The notes under the pieces were generated by a model that did not search any database, was not told the DNA's origin, and saw nothing but the letters and a program-made list of their open reading frames with translations. Made by a program: the position numbers and the translations under genes. A stretch of 35,519 nt of DNA from Gammaproteobacteria bacterium. GTDB taxonomy: Bacteria > Pseudomonadota > Gammaproteobacteria > Pseudomonadales > Pseudohongiellaceae. Shown here piece by piece: positions 8,416 through 17,500 of the stretch. The DNA lies in assembly GCA_030645995.1 (NCBI GenBank), contig JAUSMU010000053.1, positions 1-35,519 of the forward strand, in the 5' to 3' direction. The first letter of the stretch is position 1; each line of letters opens with the position of its first letter.

Positions 8416-11025
8416 ATGAAAATTGCTGAGATTCGCCAGAAGTTTCTAAACTATTTTAATGCTCAGGGTCACCAGATCGTGGCGAGCAGTTCACTGGTGC
8501 CCGCCAATGATCCAACGTTGTTGTTTACCAATGCGGGCATGGTGCAGTTCAAGGATCTTTTTCTGGGCAATGAGGTGCGCTCCTATAACCGTGCGACGAC
8601 TTCTCAGCGCTGCGTACGCGCAGGCGGCAAGCACAACGATCTGGAGAATGTCGGCTATACCGCACGTCACCACACCTTCTTCGAAATGCTGGGCAACTTC
8701 AGTTTTGGTGATTACTTCAAGCAGGATGCCATTCGCTTTGCCTGGGAGTTTCTGACCAAGGAGCTGCAATTGCCAGCGGACAAGCTTTGGGTCACGGTCT
8801 TCCACGAGGACGAAGAGGCGGCCGCTATCTGGATCAACGAGGTGGGTGTCGATCCGAAACGTCTGTCACGCCTGGGCGAGAAAGACAATTTCTGGGCAAT
8901 GGGCGACACCGGACCCTGTGGTCCGTGCACCGAGATATTCTATGACCACGGTCCGGACGTGGCGGGTGGCCCGCCAGGCAGTCCCGATGATGATGGTGAT
9001 CGCTATATCGAGATATGGAATCTGGTATTCATGCAGTTCGACCGTCAGCCCGACGGCACCTTGGTGAGACTGCCCAAGCCCTCGGTGGATACCGGTATGG
9101 GGCTGGAGCGTCTGGCGGCTGTGTTGCAGCATGTCCACAGCAATTACGAAATCGATCTCTTCCAAGGCATTCTACGTGCTGCTGCCGAAATTACTGGCAC
9201 CTTCGATATCAGCAACACCTCTCTGCGTGTCATTGCCGACCACATTCGCTCCTGCTCCTTCCTGGTTGCCGATGGCGTACTGCCTTCCAATGAAGGGCGT
9301 GGTTATGTGCTGCGCCGCATCATCCGTCGCGCCGTGCGTCATGGCTATCAGCTCGGCGTGAAGGACATATTCTTCTATCGCCTGGTGAATGTTCTGGTGC
9401 AGCAGATGGGGGAAGCGTACCCCGAGCTGAAGGCGCGGCAGGAGTTCGTGGAGCGAGTGCTGCGCGAAGAAGAACAGCAGTTTGCCCGCACACTGGAGAA
9501 TGGCATGGCGATTCTCAAACAAGCGATAGCGGAGCTGAAGGGCTCGGTGATCCCGGGCGATACAGTGTTCAAGTTGTACGACACCTTCGGTTTCCCCGTG
9601 GACCTGACCGCCGATGTGGCGCGGGAACAGGGGTTGACGCTGGACATGGCAGGGTTTGATAGCGCCATGGCCGTACAGAAACAACAGGCCCGTGCCGCCA
9701 GCCAGTTCAATGCCGTGGAGAAGCTGGTCATCAATCTGGAGAAGGGAACCCGCTTCACTGGCTATGAGCAGCTGGCTGATCAGGTTCAAGTGCTGGCAAT
9801 TTATCGCGATGGTCAGCAGGTCAGTGAAATAGCCGGGCAGGGCGAGGCGTTGCTGATTCTCAACAGCAGCCCGTTTTATGCCGAGTCAGGCGGGCAGGTT
9901 GGTGACAAGGGTGTCATTGAGATCAACAAGGGCGCCGCCAACGAGGTGCTGTTCGAAATCGTCGATACCCAGAAGCAAGGGGAGCACTTCATCCACAAAG
10001 GGCGGTTGCGTAACGGCACGCTGAAGGTGGGCGATCAGGTGGCCGCGAAGGTGGCCGCAGATAATCGCGCGGCGATAGCCCTGAACCATTCAGCCACGCA
10101 TCTGTTGCATGCGGCACTGCGTAAAGTACTTGGAACTCACGTCACGCAGAAAGGATCGCTGGTTAACGCCGATCGTCTGCGCTTCGATTTTTCTCATCAC
10201 GCGCCAATAACCACTCTGGAGCTGAGTCAGATTGAAGCCTTGGTGAATGCCGAGATTCTCCGCAACAGCAAAGTGTCCAAGGTTGTCATGGACATTGAGC
10301 AAGCGATGAATAAAGGCGCCATGGCACTTTTCGGTGAAAAATACGGGGATGAGGTCCGAGTGGTCAGCATGGGCGACTTCTCTACCGAACTGTGTGGCGG
10401 CATCCACGTCGACCGCACAGGCGATATCGGGCTCTTCAAGTTCGTCAGCGAATCTGGAGTAGCAGCGGGTGTCCGTCGTATCGAGGCCGTCACCGGGCTG
10501 GGTGCGTTGGCCATCATTGAGCGTCAGGAAATTCTGCTGAAACAACTTTGTGAAGCAGCGAAATCCAATCAGGACAGTCTGCTGGAAAAGGTCCAGCAGA
10601 TGATGACCAGCAACCGCGCTCTTGAGCGGGAAATTGAGCAGATGAAGGTGAAACTCGCGGGGGCCGCAGGAAGCGCTATTGGTAGCGAGACGGTCACTGT
10701 CAAAGGCGCCAGTCTGCTTGTAAAGACGGTCGATGGCTTCAATGCAAAAACATTGCGTGACACCGTAGACCAGTTGAAGAACAAACTCGGGTCGTCTGTG
10801 GTGGTGCTGGCGAGTATCGAAGACGGCAAGATCAGCATTGTTGCCGGTGTCAGCAAGGATCTGGTGGAGAGTGTGAAGGCCGGAGATCTGGTCAACATGG
10901 TCGCAACCCAGATCGGTGGCAAGGGTGGTGGCAGAGCCGATATGGCGATGGCCGGTGGTAGTGATCTCGCGGCGTTGCCAGCGGCGCTGGCCTCCATAAA
11001 GGAATGGCTGGCAGCAAGACTGTAA
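8416..11025 (+). CDS. alaS: Alanine–tRNA ligase
   Basis: An 869-residue class II aminoacyl-tRNA synthetase that charges tRNA-Ala; E. coli AlaS has 876 residues. The start ATG 8416 gives the conserved [15 protein letters not shown]-terminus and has GGAAG at 8406-8410. An upstream in-frame ATG at 8374 would add 14 unlike residues. The class II core includes [13 protein letters not shown] and [13 protein letters not shown]. The editing domain has the zinc ligands H558-SAT-H562 and C660-GGI-H664. The C-terminal C-Ala domain ends with the glycine-rich [15 protein letters not shown]. It heads an alaS–lysC–csrA–tRNA-Ser cluster that is conserved in Pseudomonas; E. coli lacks the lysC between alaS and csrA. 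Confidence 0.97.
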   Translation: MKIAEIRQKFLNYFNAQGHQIVASSSLVPANDPTLLFTNAGMVQFKDLFLGNEVRSYNRATTSQRCVRAGGKHNDLENVGYTARHHTFFEMLGNFSFGDYFKQDAIRFAWEFLTKELQLPADKLWVTVFHEDEEAAAIWINEVGVDPKRLSRLGEKDNFWAMGDTGPCGPCTEIFYDHGPDVAGGPPGSPDDDGDRYIEIWNLVFMQFDRQPDGTLVRLPKPSVDTGMGLERLAAVLQHVHSNYEIDLFQGILRAAAEITGTFDISNTSLRVIADHIRSCSFLVADGVLPSNEGRGYVLRRIIRRAVRHGYQLGVKDIFFYRLVNVLVQQMGEAYPELKARQEFVERVLREEEQQFARTLENGMAILKQAIAELKGSVIPGDTVFKLYDTFGFPVDLTADVAREQGLTLDMAGFDSAMAVQKQQARAASQFNAVEKLVINLEKGTRFTGYEQLADQVQVLAIYRDGQQVSEIAGQGEALLILNSSPFYAESGGQVGDKGVIEINKGAANEVLFEIVDTQKQGEHFIHKGRLRNGTLKVGDQVAAKVAADNRAAIALNHSATHLLHAALRKVLGTHVTQKGSLVNADRLRFDFSHHAPITTLELSQIEALVNAEILRNSKVSKVVMDIEQAMNKGAMALFGEKYGDEVRVVSMGDFSTELCGGIHVDRTGDIGLFKFVSESGVAAGVRRIEAVTGLGALAIIERQEILLKQLCEAAKSNQDSLLEKVQQMMTSNRALEREIEQMKVKLAGAAGSAIGSETVTVKGASLLVKTVDGFNAKTLRDTVDQLKNKLGSSVVVLASIEDGKISIVAGVSKDLVESVKAGDLVNMVATQIGGKGGGRADMAMAGGSDLAALPAALASIKEWLAARL

Positions 11026-11068
11026 CACCTTGTAACAAGAAGGGGGCGCAGGGCTCCCTAAATATCGA

Positions 11069-11097
11069 TTGCAATGCAAACGGCAATTTTGTTTAAT
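11069..11097 (+). promoter_or_regulatory. Candidate sigma-70 promoter for lysC
   Basis: TTGCAA at 11069-11074 (4/6) and TTTAAT at 11092-11097 (5/6) are separated by exactly 17 nt. The predicted transcript would begin near 11104, about 25 nt before the lysC ATG. That leaves no room for a lysine riboswitch. Confidence 0.5.
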
Positions 11098-11127
11098 TTG
11101 CACCCGTTTTAATTCCATGTAGAAAAA

Positions 11128-12357
11128 ATGGCACTATACGTTCAAAAATTTGGTGGTACATCAGTAGGCTCCACGGCGCGCATTGAGTCTGTAGCGGACA
11201 AGATCATCTCTTATCGCAATCAGGGGCACGACATTGTGGTCGTGGTATCTGCAATGAGCGGTGAGACGAACAGGCTGCTGGGGCTCGCCCATGACATCGA
11301 CCCACAGCCGTCCCCGCGTGAGCTGGACGTTATTCTGTCGACAGGGGAGCAGGTGACAATTGCCCTTCTCAGTATCGCCCTGCAAAAACGTGGCTGTGAT
11401 GCCCGCTCCTTTACCGGAGGGCAAGTCAGAATTCTGACCGATGAGGCACATACCCGTGCCCGCATCCGTGAGATTGACGACAAGAAAATCCGCCATGAGT
11501 TGGCTCAAGGTCGTGTCGTGGTGGTGGCTGGGTTTCAGGGAACCGATGAGAATGGCAATATCACCACCTTGGGGCGCGGCGGTTCAGACACCTCTGCGGT
11601 GGCTCTGGCTGCAGCTCTGAAGGCCGATGAATGCCAGATTTATACTGACGTGAAAGGCGTATATACGACTGATCCGCGCGTGGTCGAAGATGCCAGACTG
11701 TTGCGCAGTATAACGTTTGAGGAGATGCTGGAGCTGGCAAGTCTGGGAGCGAAGGTGCTCCAGATCAGATCAGTGGAATTTGCAGGCAAGTACAAAGTAC
11801 CGTTGCGCGTGCTGTCCAGCTTTGAAGAAGACCCCGGTACTTTAATCAGTTTAGAGGAAGAAACAGAAATGGAAGCTCCAATTATCTCGGGTATCGCCTT
11901 TACGAGAGATGAGGCAAAAATCACTGTCTCCGGAGTGCCAGATGTCCCCGGAGTCGCCTATCGAGTTATTGGTCCTGTCAGCGATGCAGGTATCGAAGTG
12001 GACGTGATCGTGCAGAACGTCTCTGCTGATGGAACTACTGATATCACTTTTACGGTAAAGCGCGCGGATGCAGAGCAGACCCGTCAAATCATCAATCGAA
12101 TTGCTGCCGATGTGAAGGCCAGAGACATTTCTCTGGATACCAAGATTGCGAAAATATCGCTGGTGGGTGTTGGAATGCGCTCCCACGCCGGTATTGCCAG
12201 CAAGATGTTCAAGACGCTGGCCGATGAATCGATTAACATTCAGATCATCACTACTTCAGAGATCAAGATTTCTGTAGTGATTGATGAGAAATATCTGGAA
12301 CTTGCTGTGCGATCACTGCACAGTGCGTTTGGTCTCGGAGAAGCAGGTAAAGGCTGA
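11128..12357 (+). CDS. lysC: Aspartate kinase (monofunctional, two ACT domains)
   Basis: A 409-residue aspartokinase that phosphorylates aspartate, the committed step to lysine, threonine and methionine. KFGGTS at residues 7-12 is the signature nucleotide/substrate site. STGEQVTIALL and TTLGRGGSDTSA are further kinase-core motifs. Two ACT domains fill the C-terminal third (from about residue 262, including GVPDVPGVAYRVIGPVSDAGIEVDVI and ISLVGVGMRSHAGIASKMF), typical of feedback-inhibited enzymes of the Pseudomonas/Corynebacterium type. The ribosome-binding site before ATG 11128 is poor (TAGAAAAA). A strong internal one lies before M248 (see the separate entry). Hom and ThrC, encoded at 297-3121, act later in the same pathway. 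Confidence 0.96.
   Translation: MALYVQKFGGTSVGSTARIESVADKIISYRNQGHDIVVVVSAMSGETNRLLGLAHDIDPQPSPRELDVILSTGEQVTIALLSIALQKRGCDARSFTGGQVRILTDEAHTRARIREIDDKKIRHELAQGRVVVVAGFQGTDENGNITTLGRGGSDTSAVALAAALKADECQIYTDVKGVYTTDPRVVEDARLLRSITFEEMLELASLGAKVLQIRSVEFAGKYKVPLRVLSSFEEDPGTLISLEEETEMEAPIISGIAFTRDEAKITVSGVPDVPGVAYRVIGPVSDAGIEVDVIVQNVSADGTTDITFTVKRADAEQTRQIINRIAADVKARDISLDTKIAKISLVGVGMRSHAGIASKMFKTLADESINIQIITTSEIKISVVIDEKYLELAVRSLHSAFGLGEAGKG
11854..11871 (+). promoter_or_regulatory. Probable internal translation start in lysC (beta subunit)
   Basis: GAGGA at 11854-11858 stands 10 nt before an in-frame ATG at 11869, codon 248. The product, MEAPIISGIAFTRDEAK onwards, would be 162 residues and hold both ACT domains. 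Aspartokinases of B. subtilis and Corynebacterium make such a beta subunit from an equivalent position. Its use here is inferred. Confidence 0.6.
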
Positions 12358-12607
12358 GTAACCGCCGGAGACTCTCCTCCTTGTGTCTGTTGTGCTGGTC
12401 GGTTTGAAACGCCGATTCAGGGGTAGTACTGCAAGACTGTTTCCACAAACCCGCTTTCGCCATCTTGTGACAAGGTGTTAAAAAAATAATTAGAGGGTGA
12501 GAAAGCATTTTGAAATTGCACGTCAGTATTTGTGTTTTCCTTCGCGCGTGAAACTGCCTGCGAAGGTAAAACGACAAGGACATTGAGAGTGGGAAAGGAG
12601 AGATAAC
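12358..12607 (+). other. lysC–csrA intergenic leader region
   Basis: These 250 nt hold no credible gene. A short symmetric sequence, GGAGACTCTCC (12367-12377), follows lysC without a T-run. An AT-rich stretch after TTGTGA (12465-12470), with AATAAT at 12485-12490, may be a csrA promoter, but the spacing (14 nt) is poor. AAGGAG lies close before the csrA start; CsrA commonly represses its own mRNA at GGA sites over the Shine-Dalgarno, so autoregulation is plausible. Confidence 0.4.
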
Positions 12608-12808
12608 ATGTTGATTTTGACTCGCCGCATAGGTGAAACATTGATGGTTGGCGATGATGTCACAGTGACGGTGCTGGGCGTCAAAGGAAATCAGGTAAGA
12701 ATTGGTGTCAACGCACCAAAAGATGTAGCAGTGCATCGCGAAGAAATTTACCAGCGCATTCAGAAAGAAAAGGATGCGGGCGGCACTGATACGGACGGAA
12801 ACGCATAA
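12608..12808 (+). CDS. csrA: Carbon storage regulator CsrA (RsmA)
   Basis: A 66-residue dimeric RNA-binding protein that binds GGA motifs in mRNA leaders and controls carbon storage, motility and biofilm genes. The whole family pattern is present: [33 protein letters not shown], then [17 protein letters not shown] with the RNA-contacting arginine (R44) of VHREE. The slightly longer hydrophilic tail ([14 protein letters not shown]) is variable in the family. ATG 12608 is preceded by AAGGAGAG, a strong ribosome-binding site with a GGA that CsrA itself could occupy. It sits between lysC and tRNA-Ser(GCT), as in Pseudomonas. An intrinsic terminator follows at 12823-12841. Confidence 0.98.
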   Translation: MLILTRRIGETLMVGDDVTVTVLGVKGNQVRIGVNAPKDVAVHREEIYQRIQKEKDAGGTDTDGNA

Positions 12809-12822
12809 GCAAATAATCCCCC

Positions 12823-12841
12823 TTGGCCTCTGCCAATTTTT
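12823..12841 (+). terminator. Intrinsic terminator after csrA
   Basis: TTGGC (12823-12827) and GCCAA (12832-12836) pair around CTCT and are followed by TTTTT (12837-12841). It begins 14 nt after the csrA stop and ends 12 nt before the tRNA-Ser -10 box. The stem is short but perfect. Confidence 0.65.
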
Positions 12842-12849
12842 CGGATGTA

Positions 12850-12866
12850 TGCTATTATTGCGCGCG
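12850..12866 (+). promoter_or_regulatory. Extended -10 promoter of tRNA-Ser with GC-rich discriminator
   Basis: TGC-TATTAT (12850-12858) is an extended -10 box. It is followed by G and CGCGCG (to 12866), a GC-rich discriminator typical of stringently controlled stable-RNA promoters. No good -35 is seen, and the upstream region is the csrA terminator. Confidence 0.5.
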
Positions 12867-12871
12867 AATTT

Positions 12872-12961
12872 GGAGAGATGGCCGAGTGGCTGAAGGCGCG
12901 CCCCTGCTAAGGGCGTATGGGGTAAAACTCATCGAGGGTTCGAATCCCTCTCTCTCCGCCA
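12872..12961 (+). tRNA. tRNA-Ser (anticodon GCT)
   Basis: A 90-nt class II tRNA with CCA encoded. The acceptor stem is GGAGAGA (12872-12878) with TCTCTCC (12951-12957), discriminator G12958 and CCA at 12959-12961. The anticodon stem CGCCC/GGGCG encloses the loop CTGCTAA, anticodon GCT, which reads AGC/AGT serine codons. A long variable arm (TATGGGGTAAAACTCATCG) and GGTTCGAATCC in the T arm fit tRNA-Ser. It follows csrA, matching E. coli (serV) and Pseudomonas synteny. Confidence 0.97.
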
Positions 12962-13233
12962 TATAAGATATTACTCCCCCTGAAGTCCTCCCGACTCTAC
13001 TTTTGACTCTGAATCAAATTTTGGAATCCGGTTGCTGGGGGCGCGAGTTCAGGCCGCATCGTCATGTGACCTTCCCCTTGTTCCTCTGTACCATCCTGTG
13101 ACAATATGGCCCGCAGTGTGATACCGCTGATGGTTTTTCGAGACCATTTTCCTGATTGTTTCGTCTGCTCGTTTTTTTTTGTTCGTTTCGTCTGCTCGTT
13201 TCTTTTGATCGTTTCGATCAGCAGGTGGCTGCC
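12962..13233 (+). other. Intergenic region after tRNA-Ser
   Basis: These 272 nt carry no credible gene. ATGGTT (13130-13135) and GACCAT (13142-13147) form a 6-bp stem with one G-U pair, followed by TTT; this could end tRNA-Ser transcription but lies about 170 nt away. A tandem repeat at 13158-13216 occupies the end, directly before the epoxide-hydrolase ribosome-binding site. Confidence 0.4.
13158..13216 (+). repeat. Tandem repeat in the leader of the epoxide-hydrolase gene
   Basis: GTTTCGTCTGCTCGTTT occurs at 13158-13174 and again at 13185-13201, a 27-nt period. A third, degenerate start, GTTTCG, is at 13211. A run of nine or more T separates the first two units. The last unit ends 7 nt before the AGGTGG ribosome-binding site at 13223-13228. 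Copy number could change by slippage. Confidence 0.75.
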
Positions 13234-14484
13234 ATGAAAACTATTTCCCTGAAATTTCTCGTGACTGGAATTCTGTCACTGGCGGTGCTCATGAGCCAGT
13301 ACGCTTACTCTCAATCCTTGGATTCCGCTGCAATTACTCCATTCTCGATCAACATTCCCGAACAGGATATCGCTGATCTCAAACAGCGTTTGGCCATGAC
13401 GCGTCTGCCCGATCAGATTCCTGACACGGGTTGGGACTATGGCACCGATACGGAATATCTTCGCGAATTGCTGGAGTATTGGGCCACGGAGTTTGATTGG
13501 CGCGCTCAGGAACAAGCTCTCAACGAATTCGATCAGTTCGTCACAGAAGTAGATGGTGTGCAGGTTCACTTCATCCACCAGCGTTCGCCGCATCCGAACG
13601 CAACCCCACTGCTGCTTACGCACGGCTGGCCGGGTTCCTTTGTAGAGTTCAGAAAAATCATCGGCCCGCTGACCAACCCCGAGCTGTATGGCGGCAATGC
13701 CGAAGACGCTTTCCATGTAATAGCACCCTCGTTGCCTGGATTCGGTTTCTCGGGCAAACCCACTGAACGTGGTTATAACCCTGAACGTATGGCGCATACG
13801 CTGGCGGCGCTGATGGAGAAACTGGGTTATGAGAAGTACGGTGCACAAGGTGGTGACTGGGGCGCAATCATTAGCCGAATTCTCGCGAGCCAGTATGGAG
13901 ATCATGTTATCGGACTGCATTCCAATTTCGTGCTGGCCAACCCTCCATCCGATCCTGCGGTGCGTGATGCCGTACCACCGGAAGAGCTGGCAAGCCGCGA
14001 GGCTCGTCAGGCTTATATGGCCAATGAGGTTGGCTACCAGCAGATTCAGGGGACCAAGCCGCAGACGCTGGGCGTTGCACTGAATGACTCTCCCGCTGGG
14101 CTCGCTGCCTGGATCGTCGAGAAATTCTATGGTTGGAGTGATATTGACAGGAGTCACGCCAATGGTCTGGAGGAAAAATTCACCAAGGATGAAATGCTGA
14201 CCAACATCAGTCTCTACTGGTTCACACAGACGATCACTTCTTCCGCACGCATTTACTTTGAGAATCGCAACGTCGCGATGGCGGAGCCTGTTGGCTTTGT
14301 CGAAGTTCCCACGGCTGGCGCGATCTTCCCCGCTGAGATATACCTAACTCCCAGACTATGGGCTGAGTCTCAGTACAATATCGTGCACTGGACCCGCATG
14401 CCCCGTGGAGGACACTTTGCCGCCATGGAAGAACCGGAGCTGTTGCTGCAGGATATCCGCGAGTTTTTTCGGCCTCTGCGTTAA
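13234..14484 (+). CDS. Exported epoxide hydrolase family protein
   Basis: A 416-residue alpha/beta-hydrolase. The start ATG 13234 has AGGTGG at 13223-13228 and opens a signal peptide (MKTISLKFLVTGILSLAVLM, cleavage likely near residue 26). Longer upstream starts lack the signal order. Residues 35-150 match the epoxide hydrolase N-terminal domain (FSINIPEQDIADLKQRLAMT). HGWPGS (130-135) is the oxyanion region, D208 in GGDWG the nucleophile and H394 in RGGHFAAMEEP the catalytic histidine. These features fit the microsomal/juvenile-hormone-type epoxide hydrolases, which open epoxides to diols. The substrate is unknown, and some relatives have other hydrolase activities. It lies between tRNA-Ser and recC, unrelated in function to either, and may be a lineage-specific insertion. 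Confidence 0.85.
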   Translation: MKTISLKFLVTGILSLAVLMSQYAYSQSLDSAAITPFSINIPEQDIADLKQRLAMTRLPDQIPDTGWDYGTDTEYLRELLEYWATEFDWRAQEQALNEFDQFVTEVDGVQVHFIHQRSPHPNATPLLLTHGWPGSFVEFRKIIGPLTNPELYGGNAEDAFHVIAPSLPGFGFSGKPTERGYNPERMAHTLAALMEKLGYEKYGAQGGDWGAIISRILASQYGDHVIGLHSNFVLANPPSDPAVRDAVPPEELASREARQAYMANEVGYQQIQGTKPQTLGVALNDSPAGLAAWIVEKFYGWSDIDRSHANGLEEKFTKDEMLTNISLYWFTQTITSSARIYFENRNVAMAEPVGFVEVPTAGAIFPAEIYLTPRLWAESQYNIVHWTRMPRGGHFAAMEEPELLLQDIREFFRPLR

Positions 14485-14524
14485 GTAAAGAGAGAGGCCG
14501 GGTTATCCGCCAGGGAAATGATGC

Positions 14525-17500
14525 ATGCCTCTGCACCTGAGCAGCTCCAACAGAATTGAAACACTGCAGCTGCAGCTTGCCGATCTGTTATCGGCACAGC
14601 CGCTCGCCGATCCCTTCGCGCGCGAGGTGGTGTTGGTGCCGACGATGGCCCTGCAGCGCTGGCTGAATTTGCAGATTGCGGGTTGCCACGGTGTGGCGGC
14701 CAACATTGACTGTCCGTTGCCCGCCGCCTGGATATGGAAGCTGGCAGCTCAGCTCCTGGATATCGCGGGTGATTCCTCGGCAGGTGCTGTCCCGCAGCAG
14801 GATCCCCTGTCCAGAGAATCATCGGCGTGGAAGATCTACGGCGTTCTGCCTGCACTTCTGCAGCGCTCTGAATTCCTGCCCTTGCTCAACTACCTTCAGG
14901 ATGATGATTCGGGTGTAAAACGCTGGCAACTGTCCGAACGTATCGCCGATGCATTTGACCGCTATCAGTACTATCGCCCTGACTGGATCAGGGACTGGAG
15001 TGCGCCCGAACCTCGTCTGCGCCGCACACCGGAGTACGTTCAATCCTGGCAACCAATCCTGTGGCGCGAACTGATCTCCGACTGCGCTGATACGCATCGG
15101 GTTGCCCTCATTGATCAACTGCTTCAGACACTGCTGAGTGAAGGTGGTGCCAACAGATTGGGCTCGATATTACCCGAGCGTTTGAGTTGCTTTGCGCTCT
15201 CCAGTCTGCCGCCGCTGTTTGTGGAAGTTCTCAATGCGCTGGCGCGGCATGTCGATGTCTATCTGTTTCAGCACAGCCCGACGGATCAATACTGGGCGGA
15301 TCTGCGCAGCAAGAAGTCTGTATCGAGGCTGCGTGTAGAAAATGCCGAAGTGGCAGATTACTACGACACAGGCAACGAGCTACTCGCCTCATGGGGGCGC
15401 CAGGGGCAATCATTTCAGGATCTGCTTCTAAGTAGTGACGCGCTCGAGTCCGCGCAATGGGAAGAGTATTGCGTCCCCGGCGAAGACACGCTGCTGCACC
15501 GTCTGCAGGGTGACATCCTTGCGCTGCGCGAAGAGCGCGTCGATGTCGCGATAGATGAATCCATTCAGGTCAGCATCTGCCACAGTCCGCTGCGCGAATG
15601 CCAGGTTCTGCATGACAGACTGCTGCGCGAACTGCAGCAGGATCGTACGCTGAAAGCCGAAGACATTCTCGTCGTCATCCCCGAGATCAGTCGTTATGCT
15701 CCTTACATAGACGCCGTATTCCGGCGCGATGAGAGTGGTGCCCGCCCGTTTATCCCCTGGAACCTCTCCGACATTGCGGTGGCCGATGAACACCCGTTGA
15801 TTCGCATATTCTTTCAGTTGCTGGCACTGCCTGGCTCGCGCTTCACTCATTCCGAGGTTACGTCATATATCAGCGTGCCGGAGATTGCCGAGCATTTTCA
15901 TCTGGACGCCTCTGCCCAGGAGGAAGTGCTGAGTTTGTTGCAGCAGAGTCAGGTGCGCTGGGCGCTTGATGGCGAGCATAAGCGAGCAATGGGACTGCCA
16001 GCCATAGAGCAGAACACCTGGCTCCATGCCTCGGACAGACTGATGGTAGGATATGCCATGGGGGAGATTGAATTCTGGAATGGCATCGCGCCTGTGGAGG
16101 GTGTTGGGGGCGGACGTGCTGGTGCCGTCGGCAATTTTCTGCAGCTTCTGGAAGCATTGCGGCACTGGCATGGAGAGCTGCAGCGCACTCGCACTGCACG
16201 CGAGTGGCAGCTGACCCTGCAGGAATTGTTGAGCGATATTTTTGGCGATGTCACCGATGAAGATGACAAGTTGCAACAGATACGCGATGCCATCGCCGAA
16301 TTGAGAGAGCAGGCTGGCGATCAACTTCTTTCCCCCGAACTGCTCAGCCTCTGGCTGACAGATAGTCTCGGGACGCGCACGGTGCACAATCGTTTTTTCA
16401 GTGGTGGAATTACCTTTTGCGGCATGCGCCCCATGCGCAGTCTGCCCTTTCGCATTATCTGTGTACTGGGTATGCAGGATCAGGCCTTTCCTCGTCGTGA
16501 GAATCCAGTGGCTTTTGACGCGATGGCGCAGCAGTGGCGCGCCGGTGATCCGCGCAAGGGCGATGAGGATCGCTACCTCCTCCTGGAAACGCTGTTGTGC
16601 GCTCGTGACAAACTGCTCTTCAGTTTTAGCGGTCGCAGTCTGAAGGACAACACCGAGTGTCAGCCGTCGGTACTGCTGCAGGAACTGCTGGATTTCATCG
16701 ATGCACGCTATGTTCCTATGCAAGACAATGCGCAAGACAATGCGCAGGAATCTGCTCGTACAATTGAGCAGCCGGTCATGAGCCAGTTCATCAGCACGCT
16801 GTATCCGATGCAGGCCTTCAGTTGGCGCAATTATGCGGCGGTCACTGAGGTGCCCGGCAGTTATGATGCCTGGTGGTGCCGTGTGGCCCATGCCTTGCGT
16901 GACGCGCAGGGCGAAGATCGCGCCGCTGCAGAGTTGCAGCAGTCCACATGGCCGCTTCACGAACTGGCGGCGACGGATGACTCGACGACCAGCATCGAGC
17001 TGGGGCGCCTCATTCGCTTTTTGCAGCACCCGGTAAAGTTCTTCTTCAATGCGCGGCTGCGTATCTATCTGCAGGAAGAACCACAGAGCGAGGATGAGGA
17101 AGTGTTCGCGCTGAACGGGCTGCAGTCCTGGGCGTTGCGCAATGCCATGATAGCGGAGCTGTTGCAGACGGAAGACCCAATAGCAGCCCCCGCGAATGCA
17201 GCAGCCGGAGACGACCGGTTACAGAATATCGTGGCGGCCAAAGGGCTGCTACCGCATGGTGGGACAGGCAGCGCCGCCTATGCGCAAGTGCAGGACAATG
17301 CCGACGACTTGTTGACCACTCTGCAACCGTATCGTGGATTGCAGTCGTCGCCACAGCGCATTGATTTGCAATTCACTATGCAGATGAAGGATGACCAGGC
17401 GACAACACAGGAAATCCACCTGAGTGGTCAGGTTGCCTCCTATCTGCCCGGCAAGGGGCTGTTGCATTACTCGCCCTCGAATCGCAAGGGCAAGTACGTT

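Noticed and set aside
10090..11118. 342-codon minus-strand frame opposite the alaS 3' end
   Set aside because: It covers the AlaS C-terminal domain and has no family pattern. The lysC promoter lies at its start.
11026..11127. Lysine riboswitch before lysC
   Set aside because: The gap is only about 100 nt, and the best promoter leaves a leader of about 25 nt, far too short.
12263..12736. 157-codon minus-strand frame across the lysC–csrA gap
   Set aside because: Its composition is uneven, it overlaps the lysC end and csrA, and there is no ribosome-binding site. It is most likely chance.
12872..13233. Integration site of a genomic island at tRNA-Ser
   Set aside because: No integrase gene follows, and I did not find a repeat of the tRNA 3' end downstream. 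The following genes are mostly core functions.
14471..14499. Terminator after the epoxide-hydrolase gene (GGCCTCT with AGAGGCC)
   Set aside because: The 7-bp dyad spans the stop codon but has a 15-nt loop and no T-run after it. recC begins about 25 nt later, so it is not listed as a terminator.
15863..17029. 388-codon minus-strand frame opposite recC
   Set aside because: It is a complement shadow of a conserved gene, with no domain seen.
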